Positions 8,994 to 17,544 are shown, numbered from the stretch's first letter. The stretch: 64,000 bases of DNA from Zwartia vadi (GCF_030410375.1 NZ_JAUHHE010000001.1:62001-126000), one strand, 5' to 3'. Made by a program: numbers and translations. The notes: generated by a model not told the origin, from the letters alone.

Positions 8994-9569
8994 TTAGGCT
9001 GCGCGGCGACCACGTGTAGCGGACTTAGCTGCTTCAGCGGCCTCGCCAGCTGCTTTGAACGTGGCGGTTGTTGCGGCAGTCAGATTTTTTTCAGCGACTT
9101 CGGCGGCCTGCTTAGCTGCTTTGGTCATTGATTCAAAAGCGTTGTTTGCCTGAATCAGACTGCTTTTGATCATCGCAACAGCACTTTCGGAACCAGCTGG
9201 TGCATTTTTTGTGAACTGCTCAACCGCATCGTGCATGTGCTTTTGGCCTTCGGCGAGATGGGCTTCGCCGAGCTTGGCCAAATCAGCCTGCACCGAAGTG
9301 ACGATGTCATAGACATGTTTGCTGTAAGCCATTGCCTTGTCGGCGCTAGGCTGCACCAGGCTTGATGTCATCGCAACAGCTTCTTGAGCATCTTTGACGC
9401 TGGCGACTTGTTGTGACTTTTCCGAAACTTCGTCGAGTGTGGCTTTGATAGCCTTGAGGTTCAAATCGACCAGCTTTTCAAAACCACCAAAAACTGAAGT
9501 CTGAATGGAAACCAGTGCTTCAATTGCTGCTTTCTGGCTGTTTAAAACTTGCTGAGGAATCGCTGACAT
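8994..9569 (-). CDS. Phasin family protein (PHA granule-associated)
   Basis: Small amphipathic, mostly helical protein (191 aa) that coats polyhydroxyalkanoate granules and controls their size. The N-terminal phasin_2-type region FGGFEKLVDLNLKAIKATLDE is followed by long Ala/Lys/Glu-rich helices and a basic tail ending RGRRAA. AGGAG lies 8 bases ahead of the ATG, and the upstream promoter carries a PhaR-like site. No PHA synthase gene is in the window. Confidence 0.92.
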   Translation of the reverse strand: MSAIPQQVLNSQKAAIEALVSIQTSVFGGFEKLVDLNLKAIKATLDEVSEKSQQVASVKDAQEAVAMTSSLVQPSADKAMAYSKHVYDIVTSVQADLAKLGEAHLAEGQKHMHDAVEQFTKNAPAGSESAVAMIKSSLIQANNAFESMTKAAKQAAEVAEKNLTAATTATFKAAGEAAEAAKSATRGRRAA

Positions 9570-9661
9570 AGTGTTCTCCTAAAATAAGGGAGCATTTCTG
9601 CTCGGTATCGCTGAGAAGTATCGCGTTTCAATATCGGGAATCAACATTGCCGCTCAGCGAT

Positions 9662-9677
9662 TTGTTGCACTGCACAA
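9662..9677 (-). promoter_or_regulatory. PhaR-like operator at the phasin start site
   Basis: The 16-mer TTGTTGCACTGCACAA contains TGC-ACT-GCA (9666-9674) flanked by TTGT and ACAA. This resembles the TGC-N3-GCA type sites reported for PHA-responsive repressors of the PhaR family. It lies over the predicted transcription start, the right place for a repressor. The assignment to PhaR is inference. Confidence 0.55.
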
Positions 9678-9682
9678 GTCAC

Positions 9683-9710
9683 ATTGTAGGCCTTTGAATT
9701 GCCCTGTCAA
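9683..9710 (-). promoter_or_regulatory. Near-consensus sigma-70 promoter of the phasin gene
   Basis: Read on the - strand, TTGACA (9710-9705) and TACAAT (9688-9683) are separated by 16 bases. The -35 is perfect and the -10 differs from TATAAT at one position. The start would fall near 9676, inside the PhaR-like site, with a leader of about 107 bases before the ATG. This is the best promoter visible in the window. Confidence 0.8.
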
Positions 9711-9759
9711 CACTTTTTTGTTGCGCCGCACCAAATAAACAACAAATTCTTAGCGATCC

Positions 9760-10599
9760 TCAGGTCACAAGCCCTGAGTCGTAACCCAACGTCTCGGAAA
9801 TCCGGGCAGCTGTGGCAACCAGCTGAGGAATCCAGGCATCCTCCAGTCGACCGGAAGGTGCTGAGATAGAGAGACCCGCGACAAGCTTGCCGGTGTCATC
9901 GTAGATACCGGCTGCGATACAACGCACGCCCAGCTCCAGCTCTTCGTTGTCACGCGCATATCCATTCTGGCGCACCAGCGAGAGTTCCCGCTCAAGCGCA
10001 TCGAGGGCGGTAATACTATTGACCGTGCTGCCTGCCAGTTGGGTGCGAGCGGCGTAGGCGCGCACTTGACGCATATCCACAGCCGATAAAAAAAGCTTAC
10101 CCGTCGAGGTCAGATGCAAAGGCGCACGCCCGCCAATCGCTCGAACCACTTGCATCCCGGAGCGTTCGCTCCACGCCCGATCGATATAGACAATTTCGTC
10201 GCCCTGCTGAACGGAGAGGTTGACGGTCTGACCCGTCAGATTATGAAGCGCTTGCATCGCCTCGATCGCCGCCTCGCGAACGTTCAAACGCCCTTTGACT
10301 AGTGAGCCCAGCTCAAGCAGACGCATACCCAATTGATACAGACCGCTATCGACACGGTCGACATACCGCCCGAGAACCAGATCGTTCAAGATGCGGTGCG
10401 CAGTCGAGACATGCAGGCCTGTCGCTTTGGCTAAATCTTTCAGTGGAACGGGATCCGGCTGCGCAGCCAGAGCATCGAGCAAGGCTGTCGCGCGCTCCAG
10501 AACCTGGATTGCCATCCCGAGACCGGAGCCTGATTCGCTGGACGAGGCCACTGGAGGTGTTGGAACCGCCTGCAGCCGCAAAGGATTTGATGAATTCAC
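9760..10599 (-). CDS. IclR family transcriptional regulator (copy 1)
   Basis: IclR-type regulator with an N-terminal winged helix (LKDLAKATGLHVSTAHRIL, about 53-71) and a C-terminal GAF-like effector domain (GRAPLHLTSTGKLFL, DNEELELGVRCIAAGIYD). I keep the GTG start (279 aa), which has AGAGG about 10 bases upstream. An internal ATG at 10515 would give 251 aa, closer to the family norm, so the first 28 residues are uncertain. It is followed by the phasin promoter, and a perfect palindrome lies in its own promoter. The effector and targets are unknown. Confidence 0.9.
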   Translation of the reverse strand: MNSSNPLRLQAVPTPPVASSSESGSGLGMAIQVLERATALLDALAAQPDPVPLKDLAKATGLHVSTAHRILNDLVLGRYVDRVDSGLYQLGMRLLELGSLVKGRLNVREAAIEAMQALHNLTGQTVNLSVQQGDEIVYIDRAWSERSGMQVVRAIGGRAPLHLTSTGKLFLSAVDMRQVRAYAARTQLAGSTVNSITALDALERELSLVRQNGYARDNEELELGVRCIAAGIYDDTGKLVAGLSISAPSGRLEDAWIPQLVATAARISETLGYDSGLVT

Positions 10600-10633
10600 G
10601 GAATACGACCTCTATTGCGATGCAACAGAGAAT

Positions 10634-10665
10634 ATTCTATCCCATATTATGAAAAATCATAATAT
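10634..10665 (-). promoter_or_regulatory. iclR promoter with perfect palindrome
   Basis: ATATTATGA (10644-10652) and TCATAATAT (10657-10665) are perfect 9-bp inverted arms around AAAA. On the - strand a -10-like TAGAAT (10639-10634) follows, so the palindrome covers the -35 and spacer. This placement suits autorepression by the IclR protein encoded 35 bases downstream, which is inference. Confidence 0.55.
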
Positions 10666-10680
10666 TGGCGATCGGTCCAT

Positions 10681-11493
10681 TTATTGCACTGGAGGATCGT
10701 AGCGTCCACCGAGGCGTAAAGCTTCGGTACGCAAAAACTCAAGCGCCTGCGCCGCGTGATCCGCCTCGCCTTTGACACCTAGTTCAATGTGCGGGACGCC
10801 GCCGCCATCTCCGACAGAAGGCAAACTAAACGCGCGGACACCGGGCCATTTTTTCTCAAGCGCCTCGAGTGCAGGCGTAATCCTCGACTCAGGCATGCTG
10901 TAGACAATGAATGAGTGCTCGGTATGATCTTCTTTGTTGTGCAAATGGGCATAACGGCTATCGAGAGTCGCCTCAAGCATCGGCCAGGCCATCACGGGAA
11001 AGCCAGGCACAAACGTGTGGTTTTGAATGAAAAATCCAGGGATGCGATTGAAGGGATTCACGACAGCCTCGCAACCCTCGGGAAAATAGCCCATTTGCAA
11101 CCGCTGCATGTTTTCAGGAGCGGTCATATCAGCCGTCCCCTGGCCTTTGGCGGCATTTTCCTGACAACGCAGCGTGATTTGCTCTTTGGCGAAAGGGTGC
11201 AGCACCAAGGGTCGACCCAATGCGGCCGCGGCAGCTTGTCGAGTGTGATCATCAGGCGTGGCACCAATGCCACCACAACAAAACACAATATCATTTCCGG
11301 CAAAACTACGGCTCAGTGCTTCGGTGAGCGCGGCACGATCGTCGGAGAGAATCTCGACCCAGGAAAGTTGCAAGCCGCGGGCACCCAGCAACTCGACGAC
11401 CTTGGGAAAATGCTTGTCCTGACGGCGACCAGACAAGATTTCGTCACCAACCACGATTAAACCGAAACGGGCTTTGCCTTGAGAGACCGACAT
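10681..11493 (-). CDS. Molybdopterin-binding domain protein (CinA N-domain/MoaB-like)
   Basis: Cytoplasmic protein of 270 aa with a MoCF-biosynthesis (MoaB/MogA/CinA-N) domain. GLIVVGDEILSGRR near the start is the family's opening strand and loop, followed by SDDRAALTEAL and FCCGGIGATPDDHTRQ, the substrate-pocket loops. It lacks the C-terminal nicotinamide-deamidase domain of full CinA, so it belongs with the stand-alone 'competence/damage-inducible protein A' homologues, whose substrate is not settled. I prefer ATG 11493 over the in-frame ATG at 11511 because TGGA precedes it and the conserved sequence begins soon after. Confidence 0.85.
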   Translation of the reverse strand: MSVSQGKARFGLIVVGDEILSGRRQDKHFPKVVELLGARGLQLSWVEILSDDRAALTEALSRSFAGNDIVFCCGGIGATPDDHTRQAAAAALGRPLVLHPFAKEQITLRCQENAAKGQGTADMTAPENMQRLQMGYFPEGCEAVVNPFNRIPGFFIQNHTFVPGFPVMAWPMLEATLDSRYAHLHNKEDHTEHSFIVYSMPESRITPALEALEKKWPGVRAFSLPSVGDGGGVPHIELGVKGEADHAAQALEFLRTEALRLGGRYDPPVQ

Positions 11494-11579
11494 GTGATTT
11501 CCAGTAAACATTCAAAGAGTAATCCGATATTTCAGCACAAAATGACACGCCTCAGAGCGGCTCAGGCTGGTTTTAATGC

Positions 11580-12389
11580 CTAAACATCTAGGGTCCTTTC
11601 GGCCCGCAGTCTTTGCAAAGCTTCCAAACCGTAATGTGTGTAGACCAGTCCTGAGAATACCGGCAAGAAAATCCAGGCGGGCGGAACCAAATTCATCACG
11701 GCACACAACAAACCAATGACCCAGAAGCCCGTGCCATGGCGCTCAATCAATACGGTTCGCTCTTGAGTCGTGGCGTGTTCAACAATCGCGTCGATTCGCA
11801 TGATGCGTGAAAACGCGAACGTCCACCAAAGCAAAGAAACCAGCAGACCAAGCGGCGGAAACAACCAGAAAGGGAGCGTTAGGACCCAGCCCAGCACAAA
11901 CACCGCGGTCACCCACACTGCATTCCAGACACTGACGACCAAAGAGTTTTGGCCCTTCAGTGCAAGCCCGGGAAACTGTTGGCGAGAAACGTGCGTCACC
12001 ACCATTGGCATGACAAAGATCGCCGCCACCGTCAAACCCAAAATACCCGATACGGGAAGTAAAACAATCGCCACGACAAAAGGCACAAGCCAAGCTTTGA
12101 GTCCGGCCAGTGAGAACAGGCCCATCGATACCATCCACTCGTTGGCAGCAATCAGCATGGTGGACTCGCTGAGTTGCTGATTCAGCCAATCAGTCAGGGG
12201 GCCGAGCGCCAACACCAGCAATAAAATCGCGCCAACCAGCATGATCAAAAAAGGCAATAACAATGCAAACAACATGCGTGGATGAAACTGCGACACCAAG
12301 GCGCGCCAAAAGGCCTGACCCACACCGCTCAAACCTGCCGACATCGCGCCGGAATCTTGATACTGCGAAACTGAATACCGCTCTTGCAT
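11580..12389 (-). CDS. EI24 domain-containing integral membrane protein
   Basis: Inner-membrane protein of about 269 aa with several long hydrophobic segments (MLFALLLPFLIMLVGAILLL, WLVPFVVAIVLLPVSGILGL, VWVTAVFVLGWVLTLPFWLF). The segment pattern and the motif SLLWWTFAFSRIMRIDAI place it in the EI24/CysZ-like superfamily. CysZ is a sulfate channel, but this group is not characterised and I do not claim sulfate transport. The start is uncertain: ATG 12389 is used here and ATG 12344 is a shorter option. It diverges from the thioredoxin-like gene. Confidence 0.75.
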   Translation of the reverse strand: MQERYSVSQYQDSGAMSAGLSGVGQAFWRALVSQFHPRMLFALLLPFLIMLVGAILLLVLALGPLTDWLNQQLSESTMLIAANEWMVSMGLFSLAGLKAWLVPFVVAIVLLPVSGILGLTVAAIFVMPMVVTHVSRQQFPGLALKGQNSLVVSVWNAVWVTAVFVLGWVLTLPFWLFPPLGLLVSLLWWTFAFSRIMRIDAIVEHATTQERTVLIERHGTGFWVIGLLCAVMNLVPPAWIFLPVFSGLVYTHYGLEALQRLRAERTLDV

Positions 12390-12477
12390 GGTGTACGTCC
12401 AATAAAGGGCTAAAAAAGCCAACCTGAAACCTGTCCAATCCCGGCTATCATAGACAATCATTTTGTCTCGTGCCGCC

Positions 12478-12864
12478 ATGACTTGCTATCTACCTGACAC
12501 GCCCGCGCTTACCCAAAGGCTCGAATATCCGAACACTGCAGTCGTGCTTTGTTTTTGCGCGGCCTGGTGCGATACCTGTAAAGAGTATCAGCCTAAATTT
12601 GAAAAACTCGGCGCCCAACATCCTGACGCGTGTTTTGTTTGGGTCGACATCGAGGATTTTCCAGATCTACTTGGTGAAGAAGATGTGGAAAACTTTCCCA
12701 CTATTGCGATCCTTGAGTCAGACAAGGTGCGGTTCATGGGCACGGTATTGCCTCATATCGAGCATCTTGATCGCCTCATCACGGCCATGCAAGCTCCAGG
12801 CAAGCCTCAAGCCACTGGCTTGCCGGACGACCTCTTGCGTATGTTGAAGGGCGATCAGCCTTAA
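12478..12864 (+). CDS. Thioredoxin-family protein
   Basis: Small cytoplasmic protein of 128 aa with a thioredoxin fold. The active site is AAWCDTC, a CxxC motif with Asp-Thr between the cysteines instead of the usual Gly-Pro, so the redox potential may differ from thioredoxin. The cis-proline segment ENFPTIAIL is present. I use ATG 12478 rather than an upstream in-frame TTG. It lies divergent to the EI24 gene and convergent to the DEAD-box helicase. Confidence 0.85.
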   Translation: MTCYLPDTPALTQRLEYPNTAVVLCFCAAWCDTCKEYQPKFEKLGAQHPDACFVWVDIEDFPDLLGEEDVENFPTIAILESDKVRFMGTVLPHIEHLDRLITAMQAPGKPQATGLPDDLLRMLKGDQP

Positions 12865-12889
12865 GGTCCGCCCCAAGCGCTCGAGATCG

Positions 12890-14446
12890 TTATTCCGGCT
12901 TTTTCTTGACGCCACCCAGCAACAGACCGACCGCACGCTTGGGAGGTGTTGTGGTTTTTTTGCTGGCGGTTGCCGAGCCTTGCGCAGCCGCGGCAACCGC
13001 CGCGGGCGATGGTTCATAGGGCTTTAGAAAAAATTCGTCGATCGGCTTGGCCGGAGCGCTGTAACGACTGGGTCGGGCACCGCGCTCGTTTGAACGGTCG
13101 CTCCCTCCACGTGAAGGTCGCTCAGTGCGCGCATGCTCGCGAACAGGCGGGCGCACAAGCAACTCGCCCGGAATCTGCAACACTGCGCGCGTCACAGGCG
13201 ACTTGGTGAGCTTTTCAATATCCAGCAAATATTTTTCTTCGGCAGGCGAAAAGAAAGAGATTGCCTCGCCGCTCGCGCCCGCGCGTCCAGTGCGACCGAT
13301 ACGGTGGACGTAATCTTCGGCGCTGTGGGGCAAGTCGTAATTAATGACACAAGGCACACCTGCGACATCCAGGCCTCTCGCTGCGACATCGGTAGCGACA
13401 AGCACCTCTAGCTCGCCGGCTTTGAAAGCCTCAAGCGCTTTCATCCGGTCGGCCTGCGATTTATCGCCATGAATGGACTCGGCACGGACTCCGTCGAGCT
13501 CAAGCTGACGCGCCAAGCGGCTCGTGCCGATCTTGGTGTTTGAAAACACGATCACTTGTTTGAGACCACGGGATTTGACAAGGTGCACGACTGCCGCGCG
13601 CTTGGACTCACCGGACATGGCGTACGCAATCTGCGTGACAGTGTCGGCGGTCGCATTACGCTTGGCCACTTCAATCTCAACGGGATTTTTTAAGTAAGTC
13701 CGGCCAAGTTTGCGTATTTCATTACTAAACGTGGCGGAAAAAAGTAGCGTCTGACGTTGCGCTGGCAGCATGCGCATGATGCGATCGAGGTCGGGTAAAA
13801 AACCCATGTCCAGCATGCGATCCGCTTCATCAAGGACCAAAATGCCAACCTGACTGAGATTGACCGTGCGCTGTTCGACGTGGTCTAGCAAACGTCCCGG
13901 AGTGGCAATCAACACCTCACAACCATTGCGCAACGCTTCCTTTTGCGGGCCGATATCCACGCCACCAAACACGACTGTCGAACGCAAAGGCGTTTTCAAA
14001 CCATAGCGCTTGACGCTCTCATACACCTGATCGGCCAGCTCGCGTGTAGGCGTCAAGATCAACGCACGCACAGGATGGCGAGCAGGCGATGCACTCGTGT
14101 TGGCCATCGGCATCAAGCGATGCAAAATCGGCAACGTAAACGCGGCGGTCTTACCCGTTCCCGTCTGAGCAGCGCCCATCACATCGTTGCCTGCCATCAC
14201 AGATGGTAGGGCTTGTGCCTGAATCGGTGTCGGGACGGTGTAGCCCGTGTCGGCTACAGCTTGCAAAATATAGGGGTGCAGTCCGATTTCGGCAAAGGTG
14301 GGAACGACCGGCGCCACTTCGTCTGTAGAGACCGCAACAGGCTGACCTGAGGGAAGAGCTTGGTGGGTCACCTGCTCAGGAGAAATCTGCCCGCTTTGAG
14401 GCTGTCCCATGGGGGGCTGATCGGTAATTTGAGAGTTTGAAGTCAT
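12890..14446 (-). CDS. rhlE: ATP-dependent RNA helicase, DEAD-box family (RhlE-like)
   Basis: RNA helicase that remodels RNA and ribosome-assembly intermediates. All core motifs are visible: Q-motif PTPIQAQALP, Walker A AQTGTGKT, TPTRELADQ, DEAD in VLDEADRMLDMGF, SAT, and HRIGRTGRAG. The C-terminal tail after about residue 430 is basic, Pro/Ser-rich and ends in KKPE, as in RhlE-type proteins. ATG 14446 gives 518 aa. An in-frame GTG at 14467 would add 7 residues and cannot be excluded. The RhlE subgroup call is less certain than the family. Confidence 0.92.
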   Translation of the reverse strand: MTSNSQITDQPPMGQPQSGQISPEQVTHQALPSGQPVAVSTDEVAPVVPTFAEIGLHPYILQAVADTGYTVPTPIQAQALPSVMAGNDVMGAAQTGTGKTAAFTLPILHRLMPMANTSASPARHPVRALILTPTRELADQVYESVKRYGLKTPLRSTVVFGGVDIGPQKEALRNGCEVLIATPGRLLDHVEQRTVNLSQVGILVLDEADRMLDMGFLPDLDRIMRMLPAQRQTLLFSATFSNEIRKLGRTYLKNPVEIEVAKRNATADTVTQIAYAMSGESKRAAVVHLVKSRGLKQVIVFSNTKIGTSRLARQLELDGVRAESIHGDKSQADRMKALEAFKAGELEVLVATDVAARGLDVAGVPCVINYDLPHSAEDYVHRIGRTGRAGASGEAISFFSPAEEKYLLDIEKLTKSPVTRAVLQIPGELLVRPPVREHARTERPSRGGSDRSNERGARPSRYSAPAKPIDEFFLKPYEPSPAAVAAAAQGSATASKKTTTPPKRAVGLLLGGVKKKPE

Positions 14447-14550
14447 TGAATTATTTAGAGAAATCACCCACCAGTGTAACGCAGCCTCGGCAACTTAAGG
14501 GGCTTTGTCTCAAATGCGGGGGCCGGAATCCAGCCTAGAGTGAGCGGACC

Positions 14551-14886
14551 TTACATCCAGAGGCCGAACAGCCAGCGCGAAATCCATAAGGCCGCCATGC
14601 CCGAAACAATCAGTAAAAAACCGTTGCGGGTCCATAAAAAGACCCCTGTTGCAATCACCGCAGCCAATAGTCGCAGATCAACTTGGGGGCCCTCGACGGC
14701 ATGCCAAGGTAACAGTTCGGGAACCACGATAGCCGTCAGCGCCGCGAGCGGGGCATAGCGCAGTGCGCTGCGCAAGCCTTCTGGCAAGGGCAGGTGATGA
14801 CCAAACAGAAAATAACCGGCACGACTAATCGCCGTGCAAAGCGCCAGCAAAACGATTGCCGTATAAAGATATTGGCTATTTTCCAT
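14551..14886 (-). CDS. azlD: Branched-chain amino acid exporter small subunit AzlD
   Basis: Small membrane protein (111 aa, about four helices) of the AzlD family, partner of AzlC in a two-component amino acid exporter (LIV-E/BrnFE type). The motif LPEGLRSALRYAPLAALTAIV is typical. The start ATG shares one base with the azlC stop (TGATG), so translation is coupled. Confidence 0.93.
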   Translation of the reverse strand: MENSQYLYTAIVLLALCTAISRAGYFLFGHHLPLPEGLRSALRYAPLAALTAIVVPELLPWHAVEGPQVDLRLLAAVIATGVFLWTRNGFLLIVSGMAALWISRWLFGLWM

Positions 14887-15635
14887 CAGCGTATCACCTT
14901 CGGCTTCAGGCGTTTTTCAGTCCACATCCCTGCGGCGATCCCCACAACGACTGCCACGAGCAAGCCGAGCCTCAGTGGCCACGACTGGGTCAGCCAGGCC
15001 GTCAGGCCCGAGGCAACGACCGAAAAAAACACCGGTCGAGTGGTGATATGGGGCAACATCATCGCCATGAGTGCCAGTACAGCACCGAACTCAAGCGACC
15101 AGGAAACCGGCACAACGGATCCTAGGGCAATACCGACCATAGAAGATGCCTGCCACAGAATCCAGGCAGGCAAAATTGTTCCGATAAAAAACCAGTGCTG
15201 CTCAAACGTCCCTTTTTTAGGGGCATCTGCAAATTTGGACATAAAGACCACGAAAGAGACATCGACGCTCAGATATCCCAAAAATAGGCGTTTGCGCCAG
15301 GACAAATCCCGGAAAAAAGGATGAAGGGCTGCGCCAAAAATGATGAAACGCAGGTTCACAATAATGCCCGCGGCAAAAATCAGCCAGAGGGGGGCGCCCG
15401 CCGCCATCAAAGGCAAAGCAGTCAGCTGCGCCGAACCCGCATACACCAGGAGCGACATCGCCACCGCCTGCGGCTCTGTGAGCCCGGCCTTGACCATAGC
15501 GACACCGGTCACAACGCCCCAAATCATGAGAGCAATCAGGCCGGGGCCGACCGCGGTGAAACCCGCTCGCATGGCTGCGCGGCGCTGATAAGTCAACGAT
15601 GGTGAGACTTGAGGAGTAGACGACGGATGAGACAA
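14886..15635 (-). CDS. azlC: Branched-chain amino acid exporter large subunit AzlC
   Basis: Inner-membrane permease of 249 aa with seven or so helices, the large subunit of AzlCD exporters. Conserved parts include the N-terminal amphipathic helix before PGLIALMIWGVVTGVAMVKAGL and the segment LVYAGSAQLTALPLMAAGAP near 85-100. It probably exports branched-chain or related amino acids. A dyad symmetric element lies in the divergent region upstream. The first gene of a two-gene - operon. Confidence 0.93.
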   Translation of the reverse strand: MSHPSSTPQVSPSLTYQRRAAMRAGFTAVGPGLIALMIWGVVTGVAMVKAGLTEPQAVAMSLLVYAGSAQLTALPLMAAGAPLWLIFAAGIIVNLRFIIFGAALHPFFRDLSWRKRLFLGYLSVDVSFVVFMSKFADAPKKGTFEQHWFFIGTILPAWILWQASSMVGIALGSVVPVSWSLEFGAVLALMAMMLPHITTRPVFFSVVASGLTAWLTQSWPLRLGLLVAVVVGIAAGMWTEKRLKPKVIR

Positions 15636-15675
15636 GTTGGTTGAGATATTCAGTCAAACATCAATAATTTTCAGT

Positions 15676-15702
15676 ATTGTAGACCGCTTGCATTGCTACA
15701 AT
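15676..15702. promoter_or_regulatory. Inverted repeat between azlC and zinc-finger gene
   Basis: ATTGTAG (15676-15682) and CTACAAT (15696-15702) are perfect 7-bp arms 13 bases apart. Each arm also reads as a -10-like TACAAT, one per strand, so the element may be two facing promoters or a regulator site. It is centred in the 99-base divergent gap. Confidence 0.45.
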
Positions 15703-15734
15703 GTCGTGATTGAATTCGAGTGTTGAGAAGACTG

Positions 15735-15944
15735 ATGACCCAAGCATCCAACTCAGGAAAAAACCAAAGCCCCGTACTCGTCACTGCGGAGGATTTGCCG
15801 CTGCACTGCCCAGGGAGCAAAGCGCCCCTCTGGAGCATGCATCCACGCGTCTTTCTTGACATCGTCGATACCGGCTCGGTCAAATGCCCCTACTGCAGCA
15901 CTGAGTACAAGCTCGCAGAGGGCACTATCGTGCACGCCCATTAA
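15735..15944 (+). CDS. Zinc-finger domain protein (zf-CHCC type)
   Basis: Protein of 69 aa with the pattern LHCPG, MHPRVFLDI and KCPYCSTEY: Cys, His, then a CPYC pair. This is the CHCC zinc-finger family related to the NDUFS6 accessory subunit of complex I, found as small stand-alone proteins in proteobacteria. The biochemical role in bacteria is not established. ATG 15735 is used; an upstream GTG at 15720 is in frame. Confidence 0.88.
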   Translation: MTQASNSGKNQSPVLVTAEDLPLHCPGSKAPLWSMHPRVFLDIVDTGSVKCPYCSTEYKLAEGTIVHAH

Positions 15945-15947
15945 AAC

Positions 15948-16391
15948 TTGAAGTCACCTGTGCCCAACATCTTTGCTACCGCCGAAGAAGCAGAACTCGC
16001 GTTTTATGACGCCCTTGAGCGCGCCGATTTGTCCAGACTGATGCAAGTCTGGGCCGACGATGAGGAAATCATTTGTGTACATCCGGGTGGCTTGCGTGCG
16101 GTCGGTTTACACGCGGTCAAAGAGTCGTGGCAGGAAATCCTCGCCAACGGAGGGCTCGCGATCCGACCCTCCACCCCTGCCGTGCTGCACAGCATGATGG
16201 GCACTGTTCATTCCCTGGTCGAAGAAATCACCGTACACGGCACAGAGCGCACTGAGGTCGCATACTGCTACGCGACAAACGTCTACCACAAAGGTCCTAC
16301 GGGTTGGCGTCTTGTGATGCATCACGCTTCAGCTGCTCCGGCTCAGGTAGACGCATTTGACAGACACGACACTCCGGGACTTCTTCACTGA
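15948..16391 (+). CDS. SnoaL/NTF2-like fold protein
   Basis: Protein of 147 aa with a cone-shaped alpha+beta barrel typical of the NTF2-like superfamily: ATAEEAELAFYDALERADL opens the helix, and WADDEEIICVHPGG, VYHKGPTGWRLVMHHAS close the sheet. It resembles DUF4440/SnoaL-3 ketosteroid-isomerase-like proteins, with no assured substrate. The start is TTG 15948 or GTG 15960; neither has a strong ribosome-binding site. It sits 3 bases after the zinc-finger gene and overlaps the next by 35 bases. Confidence 0.82.
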   Translation: MKSPVPNIFATAEEAELAFYDALERADLSRLMQVWADDEEIICVHPGGLRAVGLHAVKESWQEILANGGLAIRPSTPAVLHSMMGTVHSLVEEITVHGTERTEVAYCYATNVYHKGPTGWRLVMHHASAAPAQVDAFDRHDTPGLLH

Positions 16392-17544
16392 CCCCTCGCT
16401 TGCCGTGACCGCAGCCCCTTTAAACGACACTTCGCTCAACGCTGACCAATTTGATCGCGCACCTTTGACTGCCGCGCTCGACCTGGCCGCTTGCCCTGTC
16501 CCCGCGTGGCTGCCCGACAAACAGTCCCAGACACTTTTTGGCGCCCTTGCAGCGCCAGTCAATCGCATCGGCTTTGTCCGCGAGCGTGTCGACACGCCAG
16601 ATGGCGACTTTATTGATCTGGACTGGAATGCACCCGCCCTGCATTTGCGCGCCAGGCGCAAACAGGACCCAACGCTTGCCCACACCGCAGCTGTTCGCTG
16701 GCTCACGCCCTCTGACCAGGAACTGATTCATCAAACAAGCGCGCAACCTGCGCTTTTGTTATTGCATGGACTTGAAGGCAGCAGCCAAAGTCGTTACGCC
16801 CAAGCCATCACGCAATTTTTTCTGGCATCAGGCTGGCTTGTCGTGGTGGCGCACTTCAGAGGTTGTTCAGGTTTTCCCAATCGACTGGCACGCGCTTATC
16901 ATTCCGGCGATTCCGAGGAAATCACGTTTATCCTCAACGCGGTCCGCCAGCGTGTACCTGACGCGCTGTGGCATGCGGTTGGGGTATCCCTCGGCGGCAA
17001 TGCGTTATTGAAAAGTCTAGGCGAAACACCCGCGCAATTCAGTTGGCTCCATGCCGCCGCGGCAATCTCCGCACCACTCGACTTGGTCGCAGCCGGTAAC
17101 CACTTGTCAGACAATCTCTTTAATCGCGAAGTGTATTCAAGACATTTTTTGCGCACGCTCAAGCCCAAAGTCCTCGAAAAGTCCCGCAGATTTCCCGGTG
17201 TCATTGATGTGATGCGTATCAATCAAGCGCGCGACTTGCGCGACTTCGATAATGCCTACACTGCGCCGATGCATGGTTTCAAGGACGCCAACGATTACTG
17301 GCAGCAGTCTTCCAGTAAGCCTTGGCTCAAAGCGATTCAGACACCGACGCTTGTACTGAACGCGCGCAACGATCCTTTCCTGCCCGAACACGTACTACCC
17401 GGTCCGGACTATGGCAGCCCGAAGGTTGTCTTTCATCAACCCGCGCTGGGTGGGCATGTTGGCTTTGTGACGGGAATGTGGCCAGGCAAACTGACGTGGC
17501 TCCCCAGCAGGCTCGCCAATTTTTTCAACGCCCTCAAGACTTGA
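16357..17544 (+). CDS. YheT-type alpha/beta hydrolase
   Basis: Predicted serine hydrolase of the YheT/UPF0017 family (395 aa). The oxyanion loop LLLHGLEGSSQSRYA is followed by the nucleophile elbow GVSLGGNAL (Ser). PTLVLNARNDPFLPE carries the acid Asp, and the C-terminal GGHVGFV the catalytic His. Related proteins hydrolyse esters, but the physiological substrate is unknown. A TTG start is chosen because AGGT sits about 8 bases ahead; the first 50 residues are poorly conserved. The 3' end overlaps the convergent M48 protease gene by 11 bases. Confidence 0.88.
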   Translation: MTDTTLRDFFTDPSLAVTAAPLNDTSLNADQFDRAPLTAALDLAACPVPAWLPDKQSQTLFGALAAPVNRIGFVRERVDTPDGDFIDLDWNAPALHLRARRKQDPTLAHTAAVRWLTPSDQELIHQTSAQPALLLLHGLEGSSQSRYAQAITQFFLASGWLVVVAHFRGCSGFPNRLARAYHSGDSEEITFILNAVRQRVPDALWHAVGVSLGGNALLKSLGETPAQFSWLHAAAAISAPLDLVAAGNHLSDNLFNREVYSRHFLRTLKPKVLEKSRRFPGVIDVMRINQARDLRDFDNAYTAPMHGFKDANDYWQQSSSKPWLKAIQTPTLVLNARNDPFLPEHVLPGPDYGSPKVVFHQPALGGHVGFVTGMWPGKLTWLPSRLANFFNALKT

